Shown: positions 7,763 through 15,175, numbered from the stretch's first letter. The stretch is 19,570 nucleotides of DNA from JAERML01 sp035687895 (GCA_035687895.1 DASRUE010000265.1:1-19570); one strand, 5' to 3'. A program made the numbers and translations. The notes: generated by a model not told the origin, from the sequence alone.

Positions 7763-9654
7763 GCGCACTCCTTGATGGTAAGCATTGTTTGCAGCGCTCG
7801 ACGAATGTCGCCTGGCGCGATATCCCCCATGCAGATGCTGGTCCGCATGTTGGTGAGTTTACAGGGGATGCGGTCGTTCCTCCAGCAGGGGACGCAACCT
7901 AGCGTCTTGCGGGCATCGAGATACACACAGTGGGGATAGTGCTCTGTTCTCACTTTTCCGTCGATCGGGCCGTACAGCGCCACACACGGGATTCTCAATG
8001 CTGCGGCAACATGGACGAACGCAGAGTCTGGAGCCACAATTGCATCGCAGCCGGCAGCCAGCGCGAATGCGCGCCGAAGCGGCATTCCGGCCACTTTCGT
8101 CACTCTTTCATCGTCAAAGCCGTGAATGGCCTCCGCGTCAAAAACCAGCACATGATATTCAAGGACGAGGAGCTTCACTAATTGCTGCATGTGCGGATAG
8201 TTTCTGTAGACTTCATCTGAATGGAGCTGTACGCCAATAACGCGCTTCGCCGTCAGGCCATGTTCGTGCCAGAAGTCCGCCTGGAATTCTCTTTCTTCCT
8301 TCGAGACGAAGTACCGCGGATTTCGATCCATTCGCTGTCGGCGTAGTGCCCCGATGCCAAGCGACCCAGCGAACACATCGATCCTCCCTCTGCGTACTTT
8401 AGGTGCAGTTCTACTTTCCACCCTCGACGCAGGACAATCGGTGAAATTAAACCACTTGCGATAGTCCGTGTGCTGGAATATGTTGCGTTCAATATCGATC
8501 AAATGCACGTCCTCGTTTCCTTCGAACACCGGGAAGTACCGGCGTGGAATAGCAAGATGTATTTCGTCGTGCGGGTACTTCTGTTTGAGCGCGTGAAATC
8601 CGGGAGTCATCATCAGCAGGTCGCCGATGCCACCCATCGCGCGCGTAACCAGGATGTTCCGCCGCCGGCGCGTTTCCATAACCACCGGCCTGTCGGCCCT
8701 CCCGTTCCCGGCAACAAGGAGCGAGACAGATGGTGCGGATTGTCGGGGAGATCGCTGTACAATGGTTTCGTGCCGTAAGTACGTCAGCCAATATACATAG
8801 CCAAGCAGTCCCAGTTTGAACATCGCCGGCACCTGCGTGGAGCGAATCGCCTTCACGCCATGCAGACCGAAATACAGGCGGTGAAGTGCATAGAGAACTT
8901 TGTCCGCCGCTGGCACATTGCGTGCAACGAGGATTTTCCATGAACGCCGATAGGTCTTCCTGATTTGCTCCACGAACAGCCGTCGGTCGTCGATATTCAT
9001 ATAGAAATGACGCAGTCCTCGGAACAACAACGCCTTATAGTAGTCGATGTCTCCCTTGAGAAGTGATTCTCTTCCCAGGTGAAAGATCACTTCAGGAACG
9101 ATGTTCCGGTCGGTGATGATATATGGCCGTTCTGCCAACGACGCAAGAAGTATTTGTGCTTCGCGAAATTTTCCCAGGGTCGTCAGCACACCGGCTTTCG
9201 CGACAAGGGTGCGGGAAGAGAGATCGGGGTAACGATTTACCCCCATCTCTGACGCCTCCTCATAATATCTGAGGGCCTCTTGCAAAAGTGACAGTCGCGT
9301 GAGCTCATCGCCCCATAGAAGCAGCGTCTCGAAGAGCTCACGCGGAAACGACCGTGAAGCCCGTGCACTTCTTATGAAAAGCCCGACTGTATCGTCGACA
9401 AACTCCTTCTCTTCCCTCGCATGCTCCTCGGCCGAAGCGCTCAGGAACTTTCTCAGCTTTTCAACGCCACCATAAACGACTTCGCTCAGGATATATTTAT
9501 TGGCAAACCGTATCCGTTCACCTCTTGGGATACTCCGGAAAATCCCATGGGCAATATCATGCTGACCGGAGAACGCGATGTATTCAAGTTCCTGCAGCTC
9601 AATTGCATCCGTGAGAGCCGTTGGAAGTGATGATGTGTGATCAACCACCAACAT
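7759..9654 (-). CDS. Helical TPR-like N-terminal half fused to a GT9 (heptosyltransferase-type) glycosyltransferase
   Basis: The ATG at 9654 has AAAGGAG nine bases upstream, giving 631 residues, nearly twice a normal GT9 enzyme. Residues 1-300 are helical with TPR-like features (LQEALRYYEEASEMG, LTTLGKFREAQILLASLAE). Residues 332-620 form the GT9 domain: GGIGDLLMMTPGFHALKQKYP (341-361) is the N-terminal nucleotide-binding motif, and CDAIVAPDSAFVHVAAAL (536-553) with VALYGPID (558-565) is the donor-binding signature. Cysteines 587, 590, 598 and 608 (CVPC, PCK, ICMGDI) resemble the cysteine cluster near the end of some GT9 proteins and might bind a metal. GT9 enzymes transfer heptose or similar sugars onto a lipid or glycan core. 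The N-terminal half may hold the enzyme in a complex. The gene overlaps the upstream TPR gene by 14 bases and the downstream methyltransferase gene by 4. Confidence 0.85.
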   Translation of the reverse strand: MLVVDHTSSLPTALTDAIELQELEYIAFSGQHDIAHGIFRSIPRGERIRFANKYILSEVVYGGVEKLRKFLSASAEEHAREEKEFVDDTVGLFIRSARASRSFPRELFETLLLWGDELTRLSLLQEALRYYEEASEMGVNRYPDLSSRTLVAKAGVLTTLGKFREAQILLASLAERPYIITDRNIVPEVIFHLGRESLLKGDIDYYKALLFRGLRHFYMNIDDRRLFVEQIRKTYRRSWKILVARNVPAADKVLYALHRLYFGLHGVKAIRSTQVPAMFKLGLLGYVYWLTYLRHETIVQRSPRQSAPSVSLLVAGNGRADRPVVMETRRRRNILVTRAMGGIGDLLMMTPGFHALKQKYPHDEIHLAIPRRYFPVFEGNEDVHLIDIERNIFQHTDYRKWFNFTDCPASRVESRTAPKVRRGRIDVFAGSLGIGALRRQRMDRNPRYFVSKEEREFQADFWHEHGLTAKRVIGVQLHSDEVYRNYPHMQQLVKLLVLEYHVLVFDAEAIHGFDDERVTKVAGMPLRRAFALAAGCDAIVAPDSAFVHVAAALRIPCVALYGPIDGKVRTEHYPHCVYLDARKTLGCVPCWRNDRIPCKLTNMRTSICMGDIAPGDIRRALQTMLTIKECA

Positions 9655-10327
9655 GGGAAGCGGCTCCTTTCATCATGGCGGGGTGAAGGCACGCTCGGAG
9701 GAGATCACGTTCATGACGGGCCAGCGATTGCAGTTCACCATACCGACCGGAGTTGAACCCAGTCGGCGGGGGACGCTCAAAACTATGGCAAACGTTGATC
9801 GCCTCCTCATAAAGGCCAACTTGGTTCAAGCAAATGATCTGACGGTAGCGACTCTCAGGATTAAGGGAGGAGACAAGAGACTCAACACAGCGGTACCATT
9901 TCAACGCATCAAGGTACCACGACCGGACCTCGAGACAAACAGCATACCAGAACATCGCCTGGTGATAGGTCTCGGTCTCCATCCCAACAAACGCGCAGTA
10001 CTCTATTGTCTGGCGAAAAAGATCCGCAGCTTTGGCGTGTTCCTTTTCTTGCATAAGTACCCAGCCGGCGCGGAAAAGACTGTTCATCTTGCACGATGGC
10101 GTTGCAGCAGCCAGTATTGCTTTATGGTACAATCGGACTACTTCGTTGCGATCCCCGTGCGGCAACTGCTCAAGGCACCATCCTGAGTGAAAGAAGACTT
10201 CCCCCGTATCACAGTCCGGATGACCCGCACACGCAAGAAACAAGGTGTACGCCTCGTCAAATCTCTCCTTTCGTTCAGCATGCAGCGCCTGTTCATATGT
10301 CGACATGACGTCCATTACCGGCAGCAT
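9641..10327 (-). CDS. TPR-repeat protein of the glycan block
   Basis: The ATG at 10327 overlaps the stop of the cytochrome-like gene by one base (TGATG), giving 228 residues. GGAGG lies 12 bases upstream, a little far, so the in-frame ATGs at codons 5 and 8 are alternatives. The protein is almost entirely helical, with TPR-like pairs: YEQALHAERKERFDEAYTLF (11-30), AGWVLMQEKEHAKAADLFRQ (87-106) and YAVCLEVRSWYLDALKWYRC (128-147). Eleven or so cysteines are spread through it without a metal-binding pattern. There is no signal peptide, so it is probably cytoplasmic. It sits just before the TPR-GT9 fusion, whose N-terminal half has similar helical repeats, so the two may form one scaffold. No enzyme motif was found. 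Confidence 0.75.
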   Translation of the reverse strand: MLPVMDVMSTYEQALHAERKERFDEAYTLFLACAGHPDCDTGEVFFHSGWCLEQLPHGDRNEVVRLYHKAILAAATPSCKMNSLFRAGWVLMQEKEHAKAADLFRQTIEYCAFVGMETETYHQAMFWYAVCLEVRSWYLDALKWYRCVESLVSSLNPESRYRQIICLNQVGLYEEAINVCHSFERPPPTGFNSGRYGELQSLARHERDLLRACLHPAMMKGAASHVGG

Positions 10328-10629
10328 CAGTTGTTTTCGCCTCCATGATCGATCCACGCAGCAATCATTTGTATCACGTCCGCCGAAAGAGGCTGTCTCT
10401 TCTTCGGCATTTGTGTGCCGCACGCCGTGCCCGAGATTCTTTTGACCAAGACACTTGATGAGGAATTCCCCCGCTCAACTCTTTGCTCCGATGTGCAACC
10501 CGCGTTCGCCGCCACGCCGACGAGGTTCTGGCAATTTCGTTCTGCATCCAGATACATTCCGGCATTTCCATCATGACAGCCGGTGCCGGACACCAGGGCA
10601 CTGACAATCCAAATAGGGGTCACTTGCAT
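10327..10629 (-). CDS. Small cytochrome-c-like domain protein with incomplete heme motif
   Basis: The ATG at 10629 has GGGGAGG four bases upstream and overlaps the sigma-factor stop by 10 bases, giving 100 residues. The sequence fits small c-type cytochrome-like domains of this lineage: PIW near the start, GCHDG (residues 17-21), NLVGV, RVERGNSSSSVLVKRI, GTQMPKKRQPLS and a final AAWIDHGGENN. Relatives, as I recall them, carry a cysteine a few residues before the CH to bind heme covalently. Here the matching region reads SALVSGTGCH, with no first cysteine. The N-terminus is short and has no basic residue, so a Sec or lipoprotein signal is not convincing. Heme attachment needs export, so the protein may not be a working cytochrome. 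It could be a remnant whose 5' end was lost, or a domain reused for another purpose. Family assignment is from memory. Confidence 0.6.
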   Translation of the reverse strand: MQVTPIWIVSALVSGTGCHDGNAGMYLDAERNCQNLVGVAANAGCTSEQRVERGNSSSSVLVKRISGTACGTQMPKKRQPLSADVIQMIAAWIDHGGENN

Positions 10630-11228
10630 GGAACCTCCCCGTGCGATCTCTGCATGGAACGTGTGCACGAGCGATAGCCTTCGCGCTGTGCAAATGTTGC
10701 CAATCGGTCCGCCAGTAATTTTCGTCCACGATGAATCCGGGAACGGATTGTCCCGATCGGGGAGTGGAGAAACTCGGCGACTTCTTCGTATGTGTATCCT
10801 TCGATGTCACTGAGGATAAGCACGGTCTGGTAGTTCGGCGGAATCGTGTCAAGTGCAGAAGCAACTTCATCGCTGAGGTAGCCCACCTTCATATGATAAA
10901 CGGGCCCATCGTTCGCATCGATGTGTATCCCTCGCCCGGTGTCGTGACCTGTGCCGCCCAGGTAACGCATTTCCTGAAAATCGACTGCCGTAGGCTCGTG
11001 TTGTTTGCGATGATAGTTATTGATGAAGGAGTTCTTGCAGATCTGGTACAGCCATGCACGACAGTTGGTCCCCTCCTTGTACGTGTGGAAGTAGCGGAGT
11101 GCCTTCAACATGGTTTCCTGCACAAGGTCATGTGATGACTGTTCATCCCGGCAGAGCTGGAAAGCAAAATGGTGAAGCGCATCGAGATGAGTAAGCGCTT
11201 CACGTTCGAACAACGAGTCTGTCGCCAT
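10620..11228 (-). CDS. ECF-type RNA polymerase sigma factor
   Basis: I chose the ATG at 11228 (202 residues). A longer frame from a TTG at 11282 adds 18 residues with no family resemblance. Region 2 covers about 13-80, with DLVQETMLKALRYFHTYKEG (34-53), CRAWLYQICKNSFINNYHRK (56-75). Region 4 covers about 122-178, with LDTIPPNYQTVLILSDIEGY (126-145) and the HTH segment SPIGTIRSRIHRGRKLL (156-172). Such factors redirect RNA polymerase to stress or envelope genes. No anti-sigma gene lies beside it, and the next gene is the cytochrome-like protein. The last 17 or so residues after FAQREGY (cysteine- and arginine-rich) run past where these proteins usually end, and this tail overlaps the next gene. 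No strong ribosome-binding site precedes the ATG. Confidence 0.9.
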   Translation of the reverse strand: MATDSLFEREALTHLDALHHFAFQLCRDEQSSHDLVQETMLKALRYFHTYKEGTNCRAWLYQICKNSFINNYHRKQHEPTAVDFQEMRYLGGTGHDTGRGIHIDANDGPVYHMKVGYLSDEVASALDTIPPNYQTVLILSDIEGYTYEEVAEFLHSPIGTIRSRIHRGRKLLADRLATFAQREGYRSCTRSMQRSHGEVPCK

Positions 11229-11458
11229 GTGATCAGCTGACGGAGTGATGGATGAAGTGTTAGGCTGGCTAACAAAGGTCAAGCATCATGCCACACTCAG
11301 ACATGGAGAAACAGGCAACAATCACGCGGCAGGTGTTGATTTTCAGATGTGAGACGAACCTTGTGGGGAAAGCATGCTACATGGAGAAAGGCCTGCCTGT
11401 TAGCCCCTGTAGCACCAATGCCACAAGAAACGACGGCCGGCTGCAGGATTCAGGTGCT
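11229..11458. other. Intergenic gap between the sigma-54 activator and ECF sigma genes
   Basis: This 230-base gap between two minus-strand genes has no gene and no clear hairpin terminator. It contains a near-match to a sigma-54 promoter at 11278-11293, about 50 bases ahead of the ECF sigma start. The rest shows nothing I can assign. Confidence 0.4.
11278..11293 (-). promoter_or_regulatory. Near-match to a sigma-54 promoter upstream of the ECF sigma gene
   Basis: The minus strand reads TGGCATG-ATGC-TTGAC. The -24 part matches TGGCACG with one change, and the spacing is right, but the essential GC at -12 is GA. The site is downstream of a sigma-54 activator gene and about 50 bases ahead of the ECF sigma start, which makes it plausible in context. 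The broken -12 dinucleotide keeps confidence low. Confidence 0.25.
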
Positions 11459-12901
11459 TCAGTCGCGGAAAGAGGAGGGGTCGATCGAGTAGTCCGTCAT
11501 CTTTCGATAGATGGTTTTTCGATCAACATCCATCAGGCGGGCGATCTGGTTGATGTTGCCCTTGTACAGCCTGAGCATTCTGAGGAGGTATTTTTCTTCG
11601 GCGTCGCGTAGAATGGTGCCGAGGTACTCTTTGTACGGGGTATTAAGATTCACTGCCGCCGTGGGATCGATCGCTGCCGGCTGTACCGGACGTTGTTTAT
11701 TGGTCGGCAACTCGATCCCCGTGATGGTATCACCCAATGTCTTTATCATTGCCCGTTTCATCAGGTTCTCGAGTTCACGGATGTTGCCGCGCCATGCATA
11801 GTTCATCATGTCACTGATAACGTTCGGAGCAATGACCTTGACGCGCCCACCTGCAAGGTCTGCGTGACGCTGAAGAAAATACTCCGCAAGCAAAGGAAGG
11901 TCCTCCAGCCGTTCGCGAAGCGGGGGAAGCGTAATCGGAAACACGTTCAGTCGGTAGAATAAGTCCTCGCGGAAGTCCCCCTGATGGGCCATCATTTCAA
12001 GGTTGCGATTGGTGGCCGCAACCACGCGCGTGTCAACAGTGACTGTATTGTTCCCGCCGACTCGTTCGAACGCCTTCTCCTGGATCACGCGCAAGAGCTT
12101 CGTCTGCACGGACGGAGAAATGTCGCCGATCTCGTCAAGGAACAGCGTTCCCAAGTGCGCCTCTTCGAACTTGCCTGACCGTTGTTTCGATGCGCCGGTA
12201 AAGGCTCCTTTTTCATATCCAAACAACTCGCTCTCAAGGAGGTTCTCTGGAATCGCGGAGCAGTTGACCGCCACAAAGGGGTGCCCCCGCCGTTTGCTGT
12301 TGAAATGCAACGCGTGCGCCACTAATTCCTTTCCCGTTCCACTCTCCCCCTGGATCAGAATGGTGACGTCCGTATCGGCAACCTGACGGATCTGAGTGAT
12401 GACGTCTTTCATCTTGTCGCTGCGCGTAATCATGTTGCTGAAACTGTAGGTGCCGCGGAGTTCCTCCCTGAGCATTTTCAGCTCGCGGTCCTTGATCCGG
12501 ATATCCAGCACCCGGCGGATCTTAATAAGCAACTCATCATTGTTGGTCGGTTTCGTCAAATAATCAACCGCACCGAGACGCATGGCCTCCACTGCGGTTT
12601 GGATGGAACCGAAACCAGTCACCATCACCACCGGGAGCTCCGGCCACCGGACACGTGCTTGTTGGAGCAAGACGATACCGCTCATTTTCTCCATGACCAT
12701 GTCGGAGAGGAGCAAATCGAATTCATTCCTTTCCAGGAACGCAAGTGCTTCCGCGCCGTTGGTTGCAAGCGTCACGCGATATCCTTCGTCCTCCAGCACA
12801 GTCTGTGTGGCAACACGGAAGGCCTTGTCGTCATCGACGACGAGGATGTTTTCACGCACGGGATGTTTGGGCTGTTCTATCGGAGTCATGTTGTTCGCCA
12901 T
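11459..12901 (-). CDS. NtrC-family sigma-54-dependent response regulator
   Basis: The 480-residue protein has all three domains. The receiver domain (about 17-132) has the acidic pair DDD (23-25), the phosphorylation site D67 (LLLSDMVM) and K117 (LTKP). The AAA+ domain (about 157-385) has Walker A GESGTGKE (185-192), the sigma-54 contact loop GAFTGA (232-237) and Walker B GTLFLDEIGD (251-260). A Fis-type HTH (445-468, YKGNINQIARLMDVDRKTIY) binds upstream enhancer sites. When phosphorylated it should form a ring that opens sigma-54 promoters. Its gene overlaps the 3' end of the heme-type kinase gene by 50 bases, so that kinase is its likely partner. The start could instead be the ATG at codon 5, and neither has a clear ribosome-binding site. 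Confidence 0.92.
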   Translation of the reverse strand: MANNMTPIEQPKHPVRENILVVDDDKAFRVATQTVLEDEGYRVTLATNGAEALAFLERNEFDLLLSDMVMEKMSGIVLLQQARVRWPELPVVMVTGFGSIQTAVEAMRLGAVDYLTKPTNNDELLIKIRRVLDIRIKDRELKMLREELRGTYSFSNMITRSDKMKDVITQIRQVADTDVTILIQGESGTGKELVAHALHFNSKRRGHPFVAVNCSAIPENLLESELFGYEKGAFTGASKQRSGKFEEAHLGTLFLDEIGDISPSVQTKLLRVIQEKAFERVGGNNTVTVDTRVVAATNRNLEMMAHQGDFREDLFYRLNVFPITLPPLRERLEDLPLLAEYFLQRHADLAGGRVKVIAPNVISDMMNYAWRGNIRELENLMKRAMIKTLGDTITGIELPTNKQRPVQPAAIDPTAAVNLNTPYKEYLGTILRDAEEKYLLRMLRLYKGNINQIARLMDVDRKTIYRKMTDYSIDPSSFRD

Positions 12902-14498
12902 TCTGTTGAATCGTGAGCGGGAGCTGGATGGTAAACGTTGTCCCTTTGCCCACCGTACTCTTTACTGTTATTGTCCCCTGGTGCTGCTGAATGATGCCGT
13001 ACGTTACCGCGAGCCCGAGGCCAACACCGCTGACCTCTTTCTTTGTCGTAAAGAAGGCTTCAAAGATACGCCCCATGTGTTCAGGTGGGATTCCTACTCC
13101 TGTGTCTGCGATTTCGATGTTCAGTTGTCCATGAATGGCAACAACTCGGATGGTAATCATTCCGCCGTTGGGCATCGCGTCACGCGCATTCAGGATCAGA
13201 TTGAGAAAAACCTGTTTGAGTTTATCTCTTGACCCTTGGACACAAGGAAAAATCGCGGGCTTGTCCATTACAAGTTGTATGCCGTGGCTGTGGAGTGGCG
13301 CCCGGTTTGTTCTTGCAATGTCATCAAGAAGACTGGCAATGTCGATCGGCTCTTTCTCCATCTCCACCACGGACCCGCGATAGAACTCGAGCATGTGCCG
13401 TGTCAGCTTGGCCATACGCGTCACTTCTTCGAGAGCCACCGTGATCAGTTCCCGAGCCTGAATATTGCCATTGATTTTCCGGAGTGAAGATTCCAACAAA
13501 CTCTGAATGTTATGGATCGGGTTGTTGATTTCATGTGAGAGTTGTGCCGTCATTTTTCCAGTAACAGCAAGGCGCTCACTTCGCACGAGTTCCTCCTGTG
13601 CCTGCCGGAGCTGCCGCAGGGCCTCTTCCACCTCCTTGTTCCGTTCCGAAAGGCTGACGTTGACTCTGTCGAGTTGGGCGATCTTTTCCTTAAGGGAGGA
13701 ACGCATCTCGTCGAACTTGACGGTCAGAAATACCAACTCGTCCTCCGGCCGTGATCGTTCTTCCCGGGGGTCGCGATCGGCAGCGGGAGGCAGCCCCGGG
13801 ATGGCATAGTTGAGATTCCCCGTGCTGATCTCACGCGTCGCAGCCACAAGGCGGTCCACCGGTTTTGAAATAAACCGCGTGAACGTAAGCGTCGCAACGG
13901 TAATCGCCACTCCCGTAAACAGGACAAAGATGAGGAACGACCGTTTCCAGTTTCCCTCGGCTGCCCGCGAGAAACGCTCGAAGGAAATATGAAGATCCGT
14001 GGCTCCCAACGTATAGCCGACCGGGACGGCATGGCACTTCTGGCACACGTCTGTTGCTGTAAACGGGATCACCCCGCGAAAGCGGTCTCCCTCACGGCTG
14101 AACACGGGTTGACCAGTATCGAGGACACTCGCTTCGACCCCGTCATGAGGGCGCAGGGTCTTGTATTTTGTTTCAAGCCGCTTGATACGTTCCGGCGTCA
14201 GCAGTTCCTCCCGGAGCCGGAGGTCGTTGACGAGAATATGCACCGTATCAAACTGCTGAACCTCTTTCACCCGTTCAAGAAAACTCTCGTCGACCTTGTA
14301 ATTGTTCACCATCATGCTGACAAGGGATTCTTTGATAATGTCGGCATATGTATGTGCAGAGAGCTGCGCCTGCTCCATCATCTCTTGTTCTTGAAAATGA
14401 TTCTGCAGAGCGACACTGAGAGAAATGAAAAGAAGGAAGAGCGGCAGAATGCCCAGAAGAATCTTACGTGAAATGGGAAGCCGTCGGAAAAAGTGCAT
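12852..14498 (-). CDS. Membrane sensor histidine kinase with periplasmic CxxCH heme-type motif
   Basis: This 548-residue kinase has a short basic N-terminus, a first membrane helix (about 11-31), a periplasmic sensor (32-186), a second helix (187-207), a HAMP region (about 205-275), a coiled coil (270-308), a HisKA domain with H322 in SHEIN, and an ATPase domain with N-box NLILNARDAM (433-442), DTGVGI (465-470) and GVGLGLAV (491-498). The sensor contains CQKCH (152-156), the covalent heme c attachment motif, on the side of the membrane where heme is attached. That suggests sensing of redox state, oxygen, nitric oxide or a similar ligand. The SHEINNP box is typical of NtrB-like kinases that work with sigma-54 activators, which fits the overlapping downstream gene. 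Transcription probably starts from the promoter in the divergent gap. Confidence 0.92.
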   Translation of the reverse strand: MHFFRRLPISRKILLGILPLFLLFISLSVALQNHFQEQEMMEQAQLSAHTYADIIKESLVSMMVNNYKVDESFLERVKEVQQFDTVHILVNDLRLREELLTPERIKRLETKYKTLRPHDGVEASVLDTGQPVFSREGDRFRGVIPFTATDVCQKCHAVPVGYTLGATDLHISFERFSRAAEGNWKRSFLIFVLFTGVAITVATLTFTRFISKPVDRLVAATREISTGNLNYAIPGLPPAADRDPREERSRPEDELVFLTVKFDEMRSSLKEKIAQLDRVNVSLSERNKEVEEALRQLRQAQEELVRSERLAVTGKMTAQLSHEINNPIHNIQSLLESSLRKINGNIQARELITVALEEVTRMAKLTRHMLEFYRGSVVEMEKEPIDIASLLDDIARTNRAPLHSHGIQLVMDKPAIFPCVQGSRDKLKQVFLNLILNARDAMPNGGMITIRVVAIHGQLNIEIADTGVGIPPEHMGRIFEAFFTTKKEVSGVGLGLAVTYGIIQQHQGTITVKSTVGKGTTFTIQLPLTIQQNGEQHDSDRTAQTSRA

Positions 14499-14548
14499 GC
14501 AATCAATGACCCGCGAGAATGTTGAGGTTCACAGGAATCCTTACTGAA

Positions 14549-14577
14549 AAGTTACCGATTCACGGCGTGAGAATCAA
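14549..14577 (-). promoter_or_regulatory. Predicted promoter of the kinase/activator pair (TTGATT-17-TAACTT)
   Basis: On the minus strand TTGATT (14572-14577) and TAACTT (14549-14554) are 17 bases apart, a sound sigma-70-type spacing. Transcription would begin near 14542, about 45 bases before the kinase ATG. The hexamers are only moderate matches, and lineage members often use a different -7 consensus. Confidence 0.4.
14560..14570. promoter_or_regulatory. Perfect inverted repeat TCACGGCGTGA inside the promoter spacer
   Basis: TCACG and CGTGA flank a single central base between the predicted -35 and -10 elements of the kinase promoter. This is a good position for a dimeric repressor. The divergent plus-strand gene starts 121 bases away. 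The palindrome is short, so chance is possible. Confidence 0.35.
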
Positions 14578-14636
14578 CGCGCTCAACGCCCACGGTGTAT
14601 TAATAGATAGTGACCTGCAAATAGTTGCATGCCATG

Positions 14637-14665
14637 TTGAATCTCCATTGGCATTCATCTATATT
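14637..14665 (+). promoter_or_regulatory. Predicted promoter of the plus-strand gene at 14691 (TTGAAT-17-TATATT)
   Basis: TTGAAT (14637-14642) and TATATT (14660-14665) are 17 bases apart. Transcription would start near 14672, giving a leader of about 19 bases. This is among the best hexamer pairs seen in the window and sits in the divergent gap, as expected. Confidence 0.5.
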
Positions 14666-14690
14666 ATTAAGCCTACGCACCGCATCGCCC

Positions 14691-15128
14691 ATGACTTCTT
14701 TCAGCCCCGAAACAACGCAGCTTCTTAAGGACCTCGATGTTTTCTCGGGACATACGTTGGCCCGACCTAACGACCTCGCCGGGCTGGTTGACGCTGCCCA
14801 GCAGACGGGCAAGCATGGCATCCTCGCGGATTTGAGCTTCCACGCCAAGTTCGTAATTCGGGCCCGAAAGATAATGATGCGCATTGGCAAGGACGGAGAA
14901 GGCTATGAGAATCTCCGGCGCGAGTTCACCGATGGAATGGAGCGGGCTTCCGGTCTGTTGCGGTCCCTGATCGGGGAGACTTCCCCCGAGTTGCAGCATC
15001 ACATCACTGTCACCTATCTCCATCTCACAAGTGACTCATTGCAGAACCTGCTTGACCTTTTTTCTGACCTTGCATGGTATAAGAACTGGTTGATCGATCA
15101 TCCAGATGATCCACGTAATACACCATAG
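14691..15128 (+). CDS. Small helical protein of unknown function
   Basis: The ATG at 14691 (MTSFSPETTQLLKDLDVF, 145 residues) was preferred to one 22 codons upstream, because the upstream part overlaps the predicted promoter and looks non-coding. The protein is soluble and mostly helical, with amphipathic stretches at about 48-70 (LSFHAKFVIRARKIMMRI), 75-95 and 108-130. There is no signal peptide, membrane segment, metal-binding pattern or catalytic motif that I recognise. The repeated hydrophobic and charged heptads suggest a small helical bundle. It is the first gene of the plus-strand run and is followed by a 47-base gap with its own promoter, so it may be transcribed alone. Codon-level protein likeness is good, but the function is unknown. 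Confidence 0.65.
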   Translation: MTSFSPETTQLLKDLDVFSGHTLARPNDLAGLVDAAQQTGKHGILADLSFHAKFVIRARKIMMRIGKDGEGYENLRREFTDGMERASGLLRSLIGETSPELQHHITVTYLHLTSDSLQNLLDLFSDLAWYKNWLIDHPDDPRNTP

Positions 15129-15141
15129 CCAGGCGCGTGGA

Positions 15142-15170
15142 TTGAAAAGGGGACGAAAAATTGGTACATT
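15142..15170 (+). promoter_or_regulatory. Predicted promoter giving a possibly leaderless mRNA (TTGAAA-17-TACATT)
   Basis: TTGAAA (15142-15147) and TACATT (15165-15170) are 17 bases apart. The next ATG lies at 15176, only five bases past the -10 element, so transcription would begin at or next to the start codon. TACATTG also resembles the TAnnTTTG -7 element of Bacteroidota. Confidence 0.45.
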
Positions 15171-15175
15171 GAAGT

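Noticed and set aside
9653..10186. Plus-strand open frame (177 codons) opposite the TPR gene
   Set aside because: The minus strand has overlapping operon-style starts and TPR repeats. This frame shows no family signal.
10583..10629. Lipoprotein signal in the cytochrome-like protein (LVSGTGC)
   Set aside because: There is no basic N-terminal region and the residues before the cysteine fit a lipobox poorly. The cysteine is better explained as part of the GCH heme-type remnant.
12582..13232. Plus-strand open frame (216 codons) across the activator/kinase overlap
   Set aside because: It is antisense to two confident signalling genes and has no protein-like pattern.
14021..14050. TGGCAC sequences resembling the -24 part of sigma-54 promoters
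   Set aside because: They lie inside the kinase gene and lack a correctly spaced -12 element.
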